A DNA stretch of 64,000 bases, taken from NCBI RefSeq assembly GCF_000975095.1, contig NZ_BBRD01000001.1:2189467-2253466 (forward strand), read 5' to 3'. Below, in pieces: positions 1-7,505 of this stretch. Origin of the DNA: Demequina aestuarii. Lineage in GTDB: Bacteria > Actinomycetota > Actinomycetes > Actinomycetales > Demequinaceae. The notes beneath the pieces were generated by a model. It was not told the DNA's origin. It made no database searches and saw only the letters and a list, made by a program, of their open reading frames with translations. The position numbers were made by a program, and so were the translations under genes. The stretch's first letter is position 1; the number at the start of each line of letters is the position of its first letter.

Positions 1-807
1 TCGCTCGAGTGCGGCGCTGAGCTCGTAGAAGTTCGCGTCGTTGAGCGAACTCCAGACCGCCTTCCACAGTTCGTACTGGGTGGCGGAGTCGAGGCCGCCC
101 GCCTCGACCTCACCGGCGTAGTCGCCGTGGATGTACTCCCCGACGAAGTAGGCGTCGGGATGCTGCCGTCGGACGCGAGACGTCACCTGACCCCAGAAGG
201 ATGAGGGGACGGCGTAGGCCGCGTCGAGCCGCCAGCCGTCGGCGCCGCGCGCCAGCCAGTGGTCCATCACGTCGACCACGAAGTCGGCCACGGCCGGCTC
301 GTCGTGATTGAGCGCCACGAGATGGTGGTGGCCCTCGAAGTCGCGGTACTCGGGCTCGTCGCCAGGCCCCGCACCCTCGGGCCACTGCAGCGAGAACCAC
401 GCCCCCGCATCGGCCGCTGGACCCTTGGCCAGGACCTCCTGGAACGGGCCGAAGGACCTGCCCACGTGGTTGAACACGCCGTCGAGCAGGACGCGCAGGC
501 CGCGACGGTGGGCCTCCGCGATCAGGGCGTCAAAGTCCTCGTCCGTGCCGAGCCGGGGGTCGACGTGGAAGTAGTCGGTGGTGTCGTAGCCGTGGGTCTC
601 GGAGGCGAAGATGGGGCCGAGCGCGAGGCCCGATGCGCCGAGCTCCACTGCGTAGTCGAGCCACTCAATCAGATCGAGTAGCCGATGCTCGCGTTCGGGG
701 TGGACCGTCGCAGCCTTCTCTGCTCCGGTGAAGCCCAGCGGATACACCTGCCACCAAAGGGAGGATGCCGTAGGCGCCGGAAGGCTTGCGTTACCGTCGT
801 TGCTCAT
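1..807 (-). CDS. GH13 alpha-amylase-family glycosidase, 3' end cut by window edge
   Basis: The first 269 codons of a glycoside hydrolase family 13 enzyme are visible; the rest runs off the left edge. Visible family motifs, in order: DGVFNHVG near residue 120 (region I), GWRLDAAY near residue 195 (region II, with the presumed Asp nucleophile) and GEYIHGDY near residue 230 (region III, Glu acid/base). All lie in the expected (beta/alpha)8-barrel order. Such enzymes cleave or rearrange alpha-glucosidic bonds in starch, maltodextrin or trehalose-like substrates; the subfamily cannot be fixed from this part. No signal peptide is seen, so a cytoplasmic role is likely. The ATG at 807 begins MSNDGNASLPAP, just before the conserved WWQVYPLGF start of the barrel. 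Confidence 0.88.
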   Translation of the reverse strand, partial: MSNDGNASLPAPTASSLWWQVYPLGFTGAEKAATVHPEREHRLLDLIEWLDYAVELGASGLALGPIFASETHGYDTTDYFHVDPRLGTDEDFDALIAEAHRRGLRVLLDGVFNHVGRSFGPFQEVLAKGPAADAGAWFSLQWPEGAGPGDEPEYRDFEGHHHLVALNHDEPAVADFVVDVMDHWLARGADGWRLDAAYAVPSSFWGQVTSRVRRQHPDAYFVGEYIHGDYAGEVEAGGLDSATQYELWKAVWSSLNDANFYELSAALER

Positions 808-852
808 GTGAGGAGTCAACACCGCGGCGCTCATGTCTAGTCCTGGAGCCGC

Positions 853-1500
853 TCAGCGGCGCGCGAGGATGGAGCGCCCTACGGGCTCGATCAGGAGGAT
901 CAATAGCCACAGGGCGCCTACCTGCGGGATGAGCAGCACCAGCGCGAGCACCGCCACGAGCAGCAGGGAACCCAGCCATTGAGCAACCCACCCTTCCTCA
1001 GGAAGGTCGGTGAGCCCTGCACGCACCAGCGCATTGTGTTGGAGGCGTGCGACGATCCGTGACAGCAGGAGCGTCCCCACATAGATCGCGATACCCACGC
1101 TCTGGCCGCCGGAGTCGATCACGTCGAACACGGTCGCGACGGGAAGGAAAACTATGGTGGCCAGCCACACCATCTCGAGACGCATCGCCATGGGCGTGAG
1201 CGCGGTGGCATGAACGAGCCTCACGTGATGCGAACGCCACAACACCGCGATGATGAAGAATGTCAATGCCGCAGATGCGAAGGCCGGCACGCTGGATGTC
1301 AGGTACTCCCCGACGTCCTCCGCCTCCATCGCGCGGTCCACGAGCGGAAGCATGATGAGCGTGATGGCGATGGCGACAACGGCGTCGCTGAAGGCGGCCA
1401 GCCGATCCAGAGACTTCTCGGCCAGCAGGCGATCGCGATCAGTCCTCGCACGTTCTGCATCACCGGCAGGGGGCGAAGGTGCTGTCATGGGTTCCATCAT
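853..1500 (-). CDS. TMEM175-like (DUF1211) potassium-channel family membrane protein
   Basis: A 215-residue integral membrane protein. The first helix carries AFSDAVVAIAIT (residues about 35-46), matching the FSD motif of bacterial TMEM175/DUF1211 proteins, which form potassium-selective tetrameric channels. About six hydrophobic segments follow, ending in a long hydrophobic stretch and a short Arg-rich tail. The start is ambiguous among closely spaced codons (MMEP, MEP or MTAP); the longest is given. It lies 45 bp upstream of the GH13 gene on the same strand and is divergent from the pseudouridine synthase. Family assignment is good; ion selectivity is inferred from the family only. Confidence 0.8.
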   Translation of the reverse strand: MMEPMTAPSPPAGDAERARTDRDRLLAEKSLDRLAAFSDAVVAIAITLIMLPLVDRAMEAEDVGEYLTSSVPAFASAALTFFIIAVLWRSHHVRLVHATALTPMAMRLEMVWLATIVFLPVATVFDVIDSGGQSVGIAIYVGTLLLSRIVARLQHNALVRAGLTDLPEEGWVAQWLGSLLLVAVLALVLLIPQVGALWLLILLIEPVGRSILARR

Positions 1501-1603
1501 CCCACCCTCATCGCAGAGGCTGTCACGGCAGACGGGCCAATCGCGCCGACTCTAGCCGTAGCATGCTGACCGTGCCCCTGCCCTTGCCGACCACGCAAGC
1601 CTG

Positions 1604-2533
1604 ATGCCACCCCGATCCCCCCTGCCCCAACGCCACGGCCTCGATGCCGCCTGGATACGCACGCCCGGCACCGCGGCCGATGCGCCAGCTCCGTGGGCGA
1701 CGATGCGCGACTTCCTCGCGGCTCGGCTGCCCGCGCGGGCCATGGTCGACCAGATGCTGGAGGCGGGCGAATTCGTCGATCCGGCCGGGCGCCCGTGGGG
1801 CGGAGACGAGGCCTACCGGCCCCACACGTTCGTGTGGTTCCATCGCCCGCTCGCGCCGGAGACGCCGGCGCCCTTCCCCCTCGAGATTCTCGAGGTGAAC
1901 GACCGCTTTGTCGTCGTGGACAAGCCTCACTTCATGGCCACCACGCCGCGTGGCGCACACGTCCAAGAGACCGCTCTCGTGAAGGCGCGACTGGCGCTGG
2001 ACCTGCCCGAGTTGGCCCCCGCGCATCGGCTGGACCGCCTGACCGCAGGCGTGCTGGTGTTCTCCGCTCGCCGTGAGTACCGCGGTGCCTATCAGGGGGT
2101 GTTCCAGTCCGCCCGTGCGCACAAGACGTACGAGGCGCTGGCGCCGTACGAGCCCTCCTTGGACTTTCCCCGCCGGCTCACGGGTCGGATCGAGAAGCGC
2201 CGCGGCGTCCTGCAGGCCGAGCTCGTGCCTGGCGAGCCCAACGCGGAGACGCTCGTCGAGGTGGTGGAGGTCCGTGGCCGGTACGCGCGCTACCGACTCA
2301 CGCCCACCACCGGCAAGACTCACCAACTGCGGGTGCAGATGTCCGCCCTGGGGATGCCGATCGTGGGCGACTCCCTGTACCCGTCCGTCGTGGAGGTCGC
2401 CCCGGACGACTTCACGCGGCCCTTGCAGCTCGTCGCGCGCCGGCTGGCTTTCACCGACCCCATCGATGGCCGTCCGCTGGACTTCTCGAGCGCGCGGCCG
2501 CTCGCGTGGCCGGATGCCCAGCACCCTCACTAG
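1604..2533 (+). CDS. RluA-family pseudouridine synthase
   Basis: A 309-residue RNA pseudouridine synthase. The catalytic motif HRLDRLTAGVLV (about residues 142-153) contains the Asp that attacks the target uridine. Further family blocks follow: FQSARAHKTYEALAPY, then TTGKTHQLRVQMSALGMPIVGD near the end. It has an N-terminal extension of about 90 residues ahead of the catalytic core instead of a clear S4 domain. Target rRNA or tRNA positions cannot be assigned from sequence alone. The ATG at 1604 has no obvious ribosome-binding site. The gene is divergent from the TMEM175-like gene with about 100 bp between them. Confidence 0.85.
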   Translation: MPPRSPLPQRHGLDAAWIRTPGTAADAPAPWATMRDFLAARLPARAMVDQMLEAGEFVDPAGRPWGGDEAYRPHTFVWFHRPLAPETPAPFPLEILEVNDRFVVVDKPHFMATTPRGAHVQETALVKARLALDLPELAPAHRLDRLTAGVLVFSARREYRGAYQGVFQSARAHKTYEALAPYEPSLDFPRRLTGRIEKRRGVLQAELVPGEPNAETLVEVVEVRGRYARYRLTPTTGKTHQLRVQMSALGMPIVGDSLYPSVVEVAPDDFTRPLQLVARRLAFTDPIDGRPLDFSSARPLAWPDAQHPH

Positions 2534-2596
2534 GCACTCGGTTCACGACCCGCGAGGCGCGCTGGCCGCCTGCGCTCGCCTTGTGAGCGTCGGCCG

Positions 2597-3333
2597 ATGA
2601 CCTCACCCACGCCCGCCCAGGACACAGTGGCGCTGCCGCATACGACGCCGTCGCGGAGGCCTACACGGCCGAGAACGACTCGAGCCTTCTGAACGAGTAT
2701 TACAACCGCCCCGCCATTCGCGAACTGCTCGGAGACGTGGCTGGCAAGCATGTCCTGGTCCTGGGGTGTGGCTCCGGTCCCACCCTCGTCGACCTGGTCG
2801 ACTGCGGCGCCACCCCCGTCGGCATCGACGGCAGCCCTGCACTGATCGATATAGCCCGCGAACGATTGGGGCCCGACGTGGACCTGAGGGTGGCCGATCT
2901 GGCGGACCCTCTCCCCTTCGACGACGACGTGTTTGACGACGTGGTGAGCTCGCTGGCGCTGCACTACCTCGAGGACTGGACGTCTCCCTTGGCGGAGATG
3001 AGGCGCGTGCTGAAGCCAGGAGGACGCGTGGTCCTCTCCGTCGAGCACCCCTTCGCGATGTGGCTCGCGGCACGGCAGGTCGGCACCAAGACCAACTACT
3101 TCGCGACGCGCAGCCGCCACGAGAGCGACATCGCCGGGGAGAGTGTCGACCTGACGTTCTGGGACCGCTCGCTCTCCACCATGCTGCAGTCATTCCTCGC
3201 CGCCGGATTCCGCATCACGCACGTCGGAGAGCCCGGACCCTAACCCGAGGCGATCGAACGCTTCCCGGACTTCTTCAAGGACCGTGACGACCCGCGCTTC
3301 TTGGCGTTCCTGTTCGTCGTGCTCGAGGCGTAG
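2597..3333 (+). pseudogene. Broken class I SAM-dependent methyltransferase
   Basis: Two lesions disrupt a class I methyltransferase. The only plausible start (ATG 2597, MTSPTPAQDT) is in a different frame from the conserved body YDAVAEAYTAEND that begins at 2641, so a one-base frameshift lies near 2611-2630. Frame 1 has no ATG, GTG or TTG before 2737. The body has the SAM motif VLVLGCGSGP, an acidic residue at the end of strand 2 (GIDGSP) and LKPGGRVVLSVEHPF. A TAA at 3241 then interrupts the frame, after which PEAIERFPDFFKDRDDP to LFVVLEA reads on to TAG at 3333, a normal family ending. A truncated protein from GTG 2737 to 3243 is possible but would lack both ends. Sequencing error could explain one lesion, less easily two. 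Confidence 0.8.
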
Positions 3334-3338
3334 CGCCG

Positions 3339-3365
3339 CTACACGTTGAAGCGGAACTCCACCAC
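3339..3365 (-). repeat. Left 27-bp direct repeat, orphan copy of ychF tail (att-like)
   Basis: On the plus strand it begins CTACACGTTG and ends CTCCACCAC. It is base-for-base identical to 5703-5729. On the minus strand it reads as VVEFRFNV followed by a stop, the exact end of YchF, but no ychF reading frame precedes it here. It therefore marks the distal boundary of the islet. Confidence 0.85.
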
Positions 3366-3373
3366 AGTGGAGG

Positions 3374-3712
3374 CTAGAACAGCGACTGCCACCATCGGCG
3401 ACGCTTGCGCGCGAGCAACCTCCGCACATCTGCGCCAAGGGTCGCTACGACGTCGTCCAAGGTCCCGACCTCACTCGGAAGGCCCCAACCATTGACCTCA
3501 CCGCCAGAGATCACCGATCCTCCGCCCGCACCGACATCCGCACTGTCCTGCGTCGCCCAGAGCACGGTCACCATCACCCGGTCATCCCCGGAGGGACGAG
3601 GGCACATGTACGAGTTGTCATCGATCTCCTCGACGCCACCTGTCTCCCAACCAGCACCGAGAATCATCTGGGCCCGCTCATCGATGGACGCAGAGAACTC
3701 TGATGGCGACAT
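3374..3712 (-). CDS. Hypothetical protein, 112 residues
   Basis: Not recognised. It starts MSPSEFSASIDERAQMIL with a good ribosome-binding site (AAGGGGAG about seven bases ahead of the ATG). It has a central segment WETGGVEEIDDNSYMCPRP and a basic, tryptophan-containing end (RKRRRWWQSLF). No signal peptide or membrane segment is visible. The size and the middle region recall the soluble domain of small actinobacterial lipoproteins, but the lipobox is missing here. It is the gene nearest the left repeat of the islet; about 210 bp with no credible gene separates it from the lipoprotein gene upstream. Confidence 0.55.
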   Translation of the reverse strand: MSPSEFSASIDERAQMILGAGWETGGVEEIDDNSYMCPRPSGDDRVMVTVLWATQDSADVGAGGGSVISGGEVNGWGLPSEVGTLDDVVATLGADVRRLLARKRRRWWQSLF

Positions 3713-3923
3713 CCGGCTCCCCTTTCAGATCTCCGAGCAAGCAGGGTAGCGAAAGCCAAGTGTCCCGATCCAAGATGGACATCGCGGCAACCCGAGACGG
3801 CTCGCTTCCTGGACGCTCCACGTTGTACCGGGACTCTCACGCGTTCCGTCACTGAACAGACCCTGCCAGGGCACCTTACTGAGTCAACACGAGACGTGCT
3901 CAACTAAGATTGGAGGCGGGAGA

Positions 3924-4510
3924 TCAGTTGTACGGGTCCTCGTACTGAAAGCTGGGGACTAGCTCCGGGTTGATCACCAGCACTTCGCCCGGCTGAATCG
4001 GCTCATATCCCTTGTGTCCGTTGAGCATCCCGATGGCGTCGCCGTTGTAGAGGCCCAGCCGGTCACCGATGACACCCTCAACGTCGCCGGCTGCGACCGT
4101 ATATGTCGCGATACGCCCCTGATCGTCGTAGCCGACCTCGCCTTGGGCAAACGTCCGGGGCCCCATGTCAACGAGGTTGTCAGGTAGAAGAACCTCAGTG
4201 ATGCTCTCGCCGTCAACCGTGCCGATGAAGACATAGGCAGAACCGGTACAGTCGCCGGGGCCACCAGCCGGAATGAACGTCCCGTAGCCCAGCTCCACAT
4301 AGCCATCTGGCCGGTCCATGTCACTGCTCAACGAATCGACGGGCGCTGTCTCGGACGGCTCCGCTGAAGCCGAGAGAACGGAGTCCGTCTTCGGAATCGT
4401 CGACACCGCCGTCGCAGAAGATGACGGTTCCGGACCCCCGAGCACCCCACAAGGACCGCAGGCAATGCGACCACACAGATCGCCAGACGTGGCAATTTCA
4501 CTGCGGGCAC
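3924..4510 (-). pseudogene. Lipoprotein gene with a frameshift at a C5/G5 tract just after the lipobox
   Basis: The GTG at 4510, preceded by GAGGGGGAG, opens a textbook lipoprotein signal MPAVKLPRLAICVVALPAVL followed by VGCSG (lipobox Cys about residue 23). That frame then degenerates into basic residues. The continuing frame on the same strand, GPEPSSSATAVSTIP onward to ELVPSFQYEDPYN and TGA at 3924, is the Ser/Thr/Pro-rich linker and globular domain expected after a lipobox. The two frames meet at a run of five C (4435-4439, plus strand); a sixth base would restore one continuous protein of about 195 residues. The globular part has no family I recognise. Options are a real mutation, homopolymer-based switching, or a sequencing error. 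Confidence 0.65.
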
Positions 4511-4644
4511 GCGACTCCCCCTCGGTTCTCACTCCCTGCGACCATAGCCGCGCGTCGCCGCATCGGGAAGGCACCACCACAAGGTTCGACTGGTGGCGAT
4601 GCTGCCGAAGCCTGGCGTCTGAAGTCGCTTCCGAGGCGCGCGAT

Positions 4645-5481
4645 TCAGCCCTGTTGCGGAACTCGCTGGTTCTCGAACGCCGCGCGCAACTCCGTCTCGT
4701 AAATTGGGCGGAGGCTTGCGTAAGTCTCTGCCACCTCTTCCGTGCTTCCAGGGCGGTCGCCGCCCGCATGCTCCAAGGAAAAGCCAACTCCGCTGCGCAC
4801 GAGGGTGTACGAGCCGCCCTCGAAGCCCACGACGCCGGTTCCGTCCGCACGCGCCCACCTCTCACCGTCGCGCTCGCACCACAGCGCCTCATCATCGACG
4901 TGGTACTGCGGCTCCGCCACCAGGTATGTGTCGGCCAGGTACGCACATGGTGTGGGCGGCTCGGCGTCGACGCGCTCGATCTCGATGACACCCCCGCCTG
5001 CCGTCACCACTGCCGTCCACGACCCGGACACGTACCCGATCCGGGTCCCCGGATTGTCCGTGACCCACGCCTCAGCGTTCTCGCGCTCGAACAGTTGGTA
5101 CTGCTCCTCCTCCGACGGCACCCCATCATCAACGGTGGCCCACGACCCCGCACGCGGCGCCCCGACAGCGACAGCGGCGCCCACTGCGACGATCCCCAGC
5201 GTCGCAGCCGCGCCGATCACCCTCGCGCGTCGGCTTTGCGTCCATGGGACGAACAGCACTGGCGAGACCAGACAGAACGCCCCCGCCAGCAAGAAGACGA
5301 TCGCCGAGGCGGGATCGTCGCCAGCGTCGCCACAGCCATCAAACCCGCACCTCGACACCGCTGACATCAGCACGAGGAGGGCCGCACCTGCGATGGCCAC
5401 GGGCATCGTCCACAGCAGGTGGAGCCAGGGGTGTCGCGCAAAGACGCCTGGCCGGTGTGAACGCCCGGATTCGGATCGCAT
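4645..5481 (-). CDS. Hypothetical membrane protein with extracytoplasmic C-terminal domain
   Basis: A 278-residue protein starting at ATG 5481 (MRSESGRSHRPGVFARHP), with CGGGGGTAG as a plausible ribosome-binding site; an upstream in-frame start at 5568 has no support. Three hydrophobic helices occupy roughly residues 20-45, 60-85 and 95-115. A Cys pair (RCGFDGCGD) sits in the loop between helices 1 and 2. The following domain of about 160 residues (APRAGSWATVDDG to the end) is acidic and carries two more cysteines (TPCAYLAD, LWCERDG). Function unknown. It is the islet gene nearest ychF; about 220 bp without a gene separates it from the ychF stop. Confidence 0.65.
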   Translation of the reverse strand: MRSESGRSHRPGVFARHPWLHLLWTMPVAIAGAALLVLMSAVSRCGFDGCGDAGDDPASAIVFLLAGAFCLVSPVLFVPWTQSRRARVIGAAATLGIVAVGAAVAVGAPRAGSWATVDDGVPSEEEQYQLFERENAEAWVTDNPGTRIGYVSGSWTAVVTAGGGVIEIERVDAEPPTPCAYLADTYLVAEPQYHVDDEALWCERDGERWARADGTGVVGFEGGSYTLVRSGVGFSLEHAGGDRPGSTEEVAETYASLRPIYETELRAAFENQRVPQQG

Positions 5482-5702
5482 TGATCTACCCCCGTTGTGG
5501 CCGTGGTCGCGCTCTCGACGTGCTGGACGAGCATGTCTCCCCACTTGCGCGCTCGTCCGTCTTCCCACGCATCATGGCAGCAAGAACGCAGTGACGTGTC
5601 AGTGAGTTGGGGGTCGACGAGGTTCGGGCAACGCTATCGAGAGCGCACGCGACTCTGCGTCCATCTCACGCTCAACCGGTCGCACTCATGCTCGTGAGAG
5701 AA

Positions 5703-5729
5703 CTACACGTTGAAGCGGAACTCCACCAC
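5703..5729 (-). repeat. Right 27-bp direct repeat within the ychF 3' end (att-like)
   Basis: This copy is the functional end of ychF: nine codons ending in the TAG stop. It is identical to 3339-3365, and identity stops right after each copy (GTCGCC here, AGTGGA on the left). That sharp boundary is what an integration or excision site would look like. Confidence 0.85.
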
Positions 5730-6788
5730 GTCGCCGTCGTGCATCACGTAGTCCTTGCCCTCGATGCGCACCTTCCCGGCGGCCTTCGCATCGGCCATCG
5801 ATCCGTACTGCATGAGATCGTCGAAGCCCACGACCTCGGCCTTGATGAAGCCCCTCTCGAAGTCAGTGTGGATGACTCCGGCGGCCTGCGGTGCAGTCCA
5901 GCCCTTGCGGATGGTCCACGCGCGGGACTCCTTGGGGCCGGCCGTCAGGTACGTCTGCAGGCCGAGCGTGTCGAAGCCGATGTGCGCGAGCTGCGACAGC
6001 CCTGACTCGGTCTGGCCGGTGGACTCGAGCATCTCGCGAGCCTCGGCCTCGTCGAGCTCGATGAGCTCGGACTCGAACTTGGCGTCCAGGAAGATCGCCT
6101 TGGCGGGCGCGACGAGCGCCTCGAGCCGCGCCTTCTTCTCCTCGTCCATCAGGCCCGCATCGTCCGTGTTGAACACGTAGATGAACGGCTTCGTGGTGAG
6201 CAGGTTGAACTCGCGCAGCTCGGCGGTGTCGATTCCCGCGGCGGCGGCGCCGGCGAACAGCGTCTGGCCGGCCTCAAGGACCTCCTTGGCCTGATTGGCG
6301 GCGGCGAGCTGCTCGGCGGGGCCCTTCTTGGTGCGCACCTCCTTCTCGAGGCGCGGGATCACCTTCTCGAGGGTCTGGAGGTCCGCGAGGATCAGCTCGG
6401 TCGCGATGGTCTCGAGGTCGCCCGCCTCGTCGGTGGAGCCGTCGACGCGAGTGACGTCAGTGTCGTCGAACGCGCGCGTGACCTGGCAGATCGCATCGGC
6501 CTCACGGATGTTGGCGAGGAACGCGTTGCCCAGGCCCTCACCCTCCGAGGCGCCCTTGACGATGCCCGCGATGTCGACGAACGACACCGTCGCGGGCAAC
6601 TCCTTCTCACTGCCGAACACCTCGGCGAGGCGGCCCAGCCGCTCGTCCGGCAGCGGTACCACGCCCACGTTGGGCTCGATGGTCGCGAACGGATAGTTCG
6701 CGGCGAGCACCTCCGCCCGCGTCAGAGCATTGAACAGGGTGGACTTGCCCACGTTGGGCAGTCCGACGATTCCGATAGTGAGAGCCAC
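5703..6788 (-). CDS. ychF: Redox-regulated ATPase / ribosome-binding GTPase-like YchF
   Basis: A 361-residue OBG-family protein, the usual length for YchF. It binds ATP in preference to GTP and associates with ribosomes. P-loop GLPNVGKSTLFNALT lies at residues 8-22, ANYPFATIEPN at about 30-40, and switch II FVDIAGIVKGASEGEGLGN at about 70-88. A C-terminal TGS-like domain ends GKDYVMHDGDVVEFRFNV. The start is GTG 6788, directly ahead of the first beta strand; the longer upstream frame has no support. The gene is divergent from the ABM-domain gene and carries the right-hand islet repeat in its last nine codons. Confidence 0.97.
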   Translation of the reverse strand: MALTIGIVGLPNVGKSTLFNALTRAEVLAANYPFATIEPNVGVVPLPDERLGRLAEVFGSEKELPATVSFVDIAGIVKGASEGEGLGNAFLANIREADAICQVTRAFDDTDVTRVDGSTDEAGDLETIATELILADLQTLEKVIPRLEKEVRTKKGPAEQLAAANQAKEVLEAGQTLFAGAAAAGIDTAELREFNLLTTKPFIYVFNTDDAGLMDEEKKARLEALVAPAKAIFLDAKFESELIELDEAEAREMLESTGQTESGLSQLAHIGFDTLGLQTYLTAGPKESRAWTIRKGWTAPQAAGVIHTDFERGFIKAEVVGFDDLMQYGSMADAKAAGKVRIEGKDYVMHDGDVVEFRFNV

Positions 6789-6851
6789 GGTCGACCAGTC
6801 TAGTTGCCACACGCACCGTGAGTGTCGGAACCGCCTATTAGCGTTGCGCCC

Positions 6852-7154
6852 ATGACATTCGCGAACGTAGGAACCCTGGGCGTGCTACCCGGCAAGCGCG
6901 AGGAGGTCGTGGCCATCCTGACTCGCCGCAACCTCCAGCTCGACGAGGCCGAATGCCTGCTGTACGAGGTCGGCATCAACGATGACGACCCCGCGACGGT
7001 GTACGTGATGGAGCTGTGGACCTCCGCCGAGGCCCATCGCGCGTCGCTGCAGCTGGACAGCGTGCGCGCGGCGATCCACGAGGCGATGCCGCTGTTGTCC
7101 GGGGAGATGGGCGGCAGCCAGTTCTCCGTCCTCGGCTCCCCGCTTCGCGATTGA
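6852..7154 (+). CDS. Antibiotic biosynthesis monooxygenase (ABM)-domain protein
   Basis: A 100-residue ferredoxin-like alpha+beta-fold protein (MTFANVGTLGVLPGKREEVV) with the ABM pattern: a first strand, the helix KREEVVAILTRRN, strands around ECLLYEVGIN and VYVMELW, and a final helix. Members include small quinone- and haem-degrading monooxygenases, but no catalytic residues can be assigned here. The ATG at 6852 has no ribosome-binding site; TAGCGT ends seven bases upstream, so a leaderless mRNA is likely. A strong hairpin follows at 7158. Confidence 0.75.
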   Translation: MTFANVGTLGVLPGKREEVVAILTRRNLQLDEAECLLYEVGINDDDPATVYVMELWTSAEAHRASLQLDSVRAAIHEAMPLLSGEMGGSQFSVLGSPLRD

Positions 7155-7157
7155 CCT

Positions 7158-7186
7158 AGCCCAGCGGCCGTTGCGGGGGCTGGGCT
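7158..7186 (+). terminator. Hairpin terminator after the ABM-domain gene
   Basis: AGCCCAGC and GCTGGGCT form an 8-bp perfect stem around a 13-base loop, starting three bases after the stop codon. It is followed by CTCTCTCG, so it is a GC-rich hairpin without a strict U tract, as is common in actinobacteria. Confidence 0.7.
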
Positions 7187-7224
7187 CTCTCGCCCAACAG
7201 ACAGGCCGGGCGTAGGCTCACGGC

Positions 7225-7467
7225 ATGACGGAACTCGGATCGATCTTCAACCCCGGCGAAGCCGAGATGGCCAGCCACTTGGCGTCGGAGAAGATTCTGC
7301 CCGCGCCATCACCCGTGCCCGGTCCGCCGCTCACCGACGCCAACGGCGACGAGGTTCACATCCCGGACCTCCACGACCTGCCCGGCGCCTACGCGCCCGA
7401 CGCGGCGCTGATGCCGCCGCCCGTGCGCGCCGCGCATCGGCCGGACGGAAGCCCGAACACGGATTGA
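7225..7467 (+). CDS. Hypothetical protein, 80 residues
   Basis: A small Pro/Asp/Ala-rich protein (MTELGSIFNPGEAEMASH). It has no membrane segment and a low-complexity second half (VHIPDLHDLPGAYAPDAA), so it is probably largely disordered. No family recognised. TAGGCT ends six bases before the ATG with no ribosome-binding site, another leaderless-looking start. Codon third positions are strongly GC-biased as in neighbouring real genes. It converges on the peptide ABC operon and shares the terminator at 7471-7500. Confidence 0.6.
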   Translation: MTELGSIFNPGEAEMASHLASEKILPAPSPVPGPPLTDANGDEVHIPDLHDLPGAYAPDAALMPPPVRAAHRPDGSPNTD

Positions 7468-7470
7468 CGC

Positions 7471-7500
7471 CCCCGGCATCGGCCGAAGCCGATGCCGGGG
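7471..7500. terminator. Bidirectional terminator built from inverted GCATCGGC octamers
   Basis: CCCCGGCATCGGC (7471-7483) and GCCGATGCCGGGG (7488-7500) form a perfect 13-bp stem with a CGAA tetraloop. It lies in the 38-bp gap between two convergent genes. Each arm contains one copy of the over-represented octamer GCATCGGC. Confidence 0.85.
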
Positions 7501-7505
7501 TCCGC

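Larger units (their letters stand above)
3339..5702. other. Putative inserted islet bounded by 27-bp direct repeats of the ychF 3' end
   Basis: The segment lies between two identical 27-bp copies (3339-3365 and 5703-5729) of the final nine codons of ychF including its stop. Removing one copy plus the intervening DNA would put the methyltransferase stop (3333) five bases from the ychF stop, giving a compact convergent junction. This is the pattern left by site-specific integration at the 3' end of a conserved gene. The three genes inside are all on the minus strand and are hypothetical or lipoprotein-like. No integrase, transposase or inverted termini are visible, so the element is either non-autonomous, decayed, or made by another recombination route. 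Confidence 0.6.

Noticed and set aside
3664-3903. A 79-codon minus-strand frame in the islet gap
   Set aside because: Overlaps the start of the better-supported 112-residue gene, lacks a ribosome-binding site and has shadow-like composition.
3339-5729. Insertion sequence or transposon
   Set aside because: No transposase, no terminal inverted repeats, and the 27-bp repeats copy a gene end instead of random target DNA; treated as an att-like islet.
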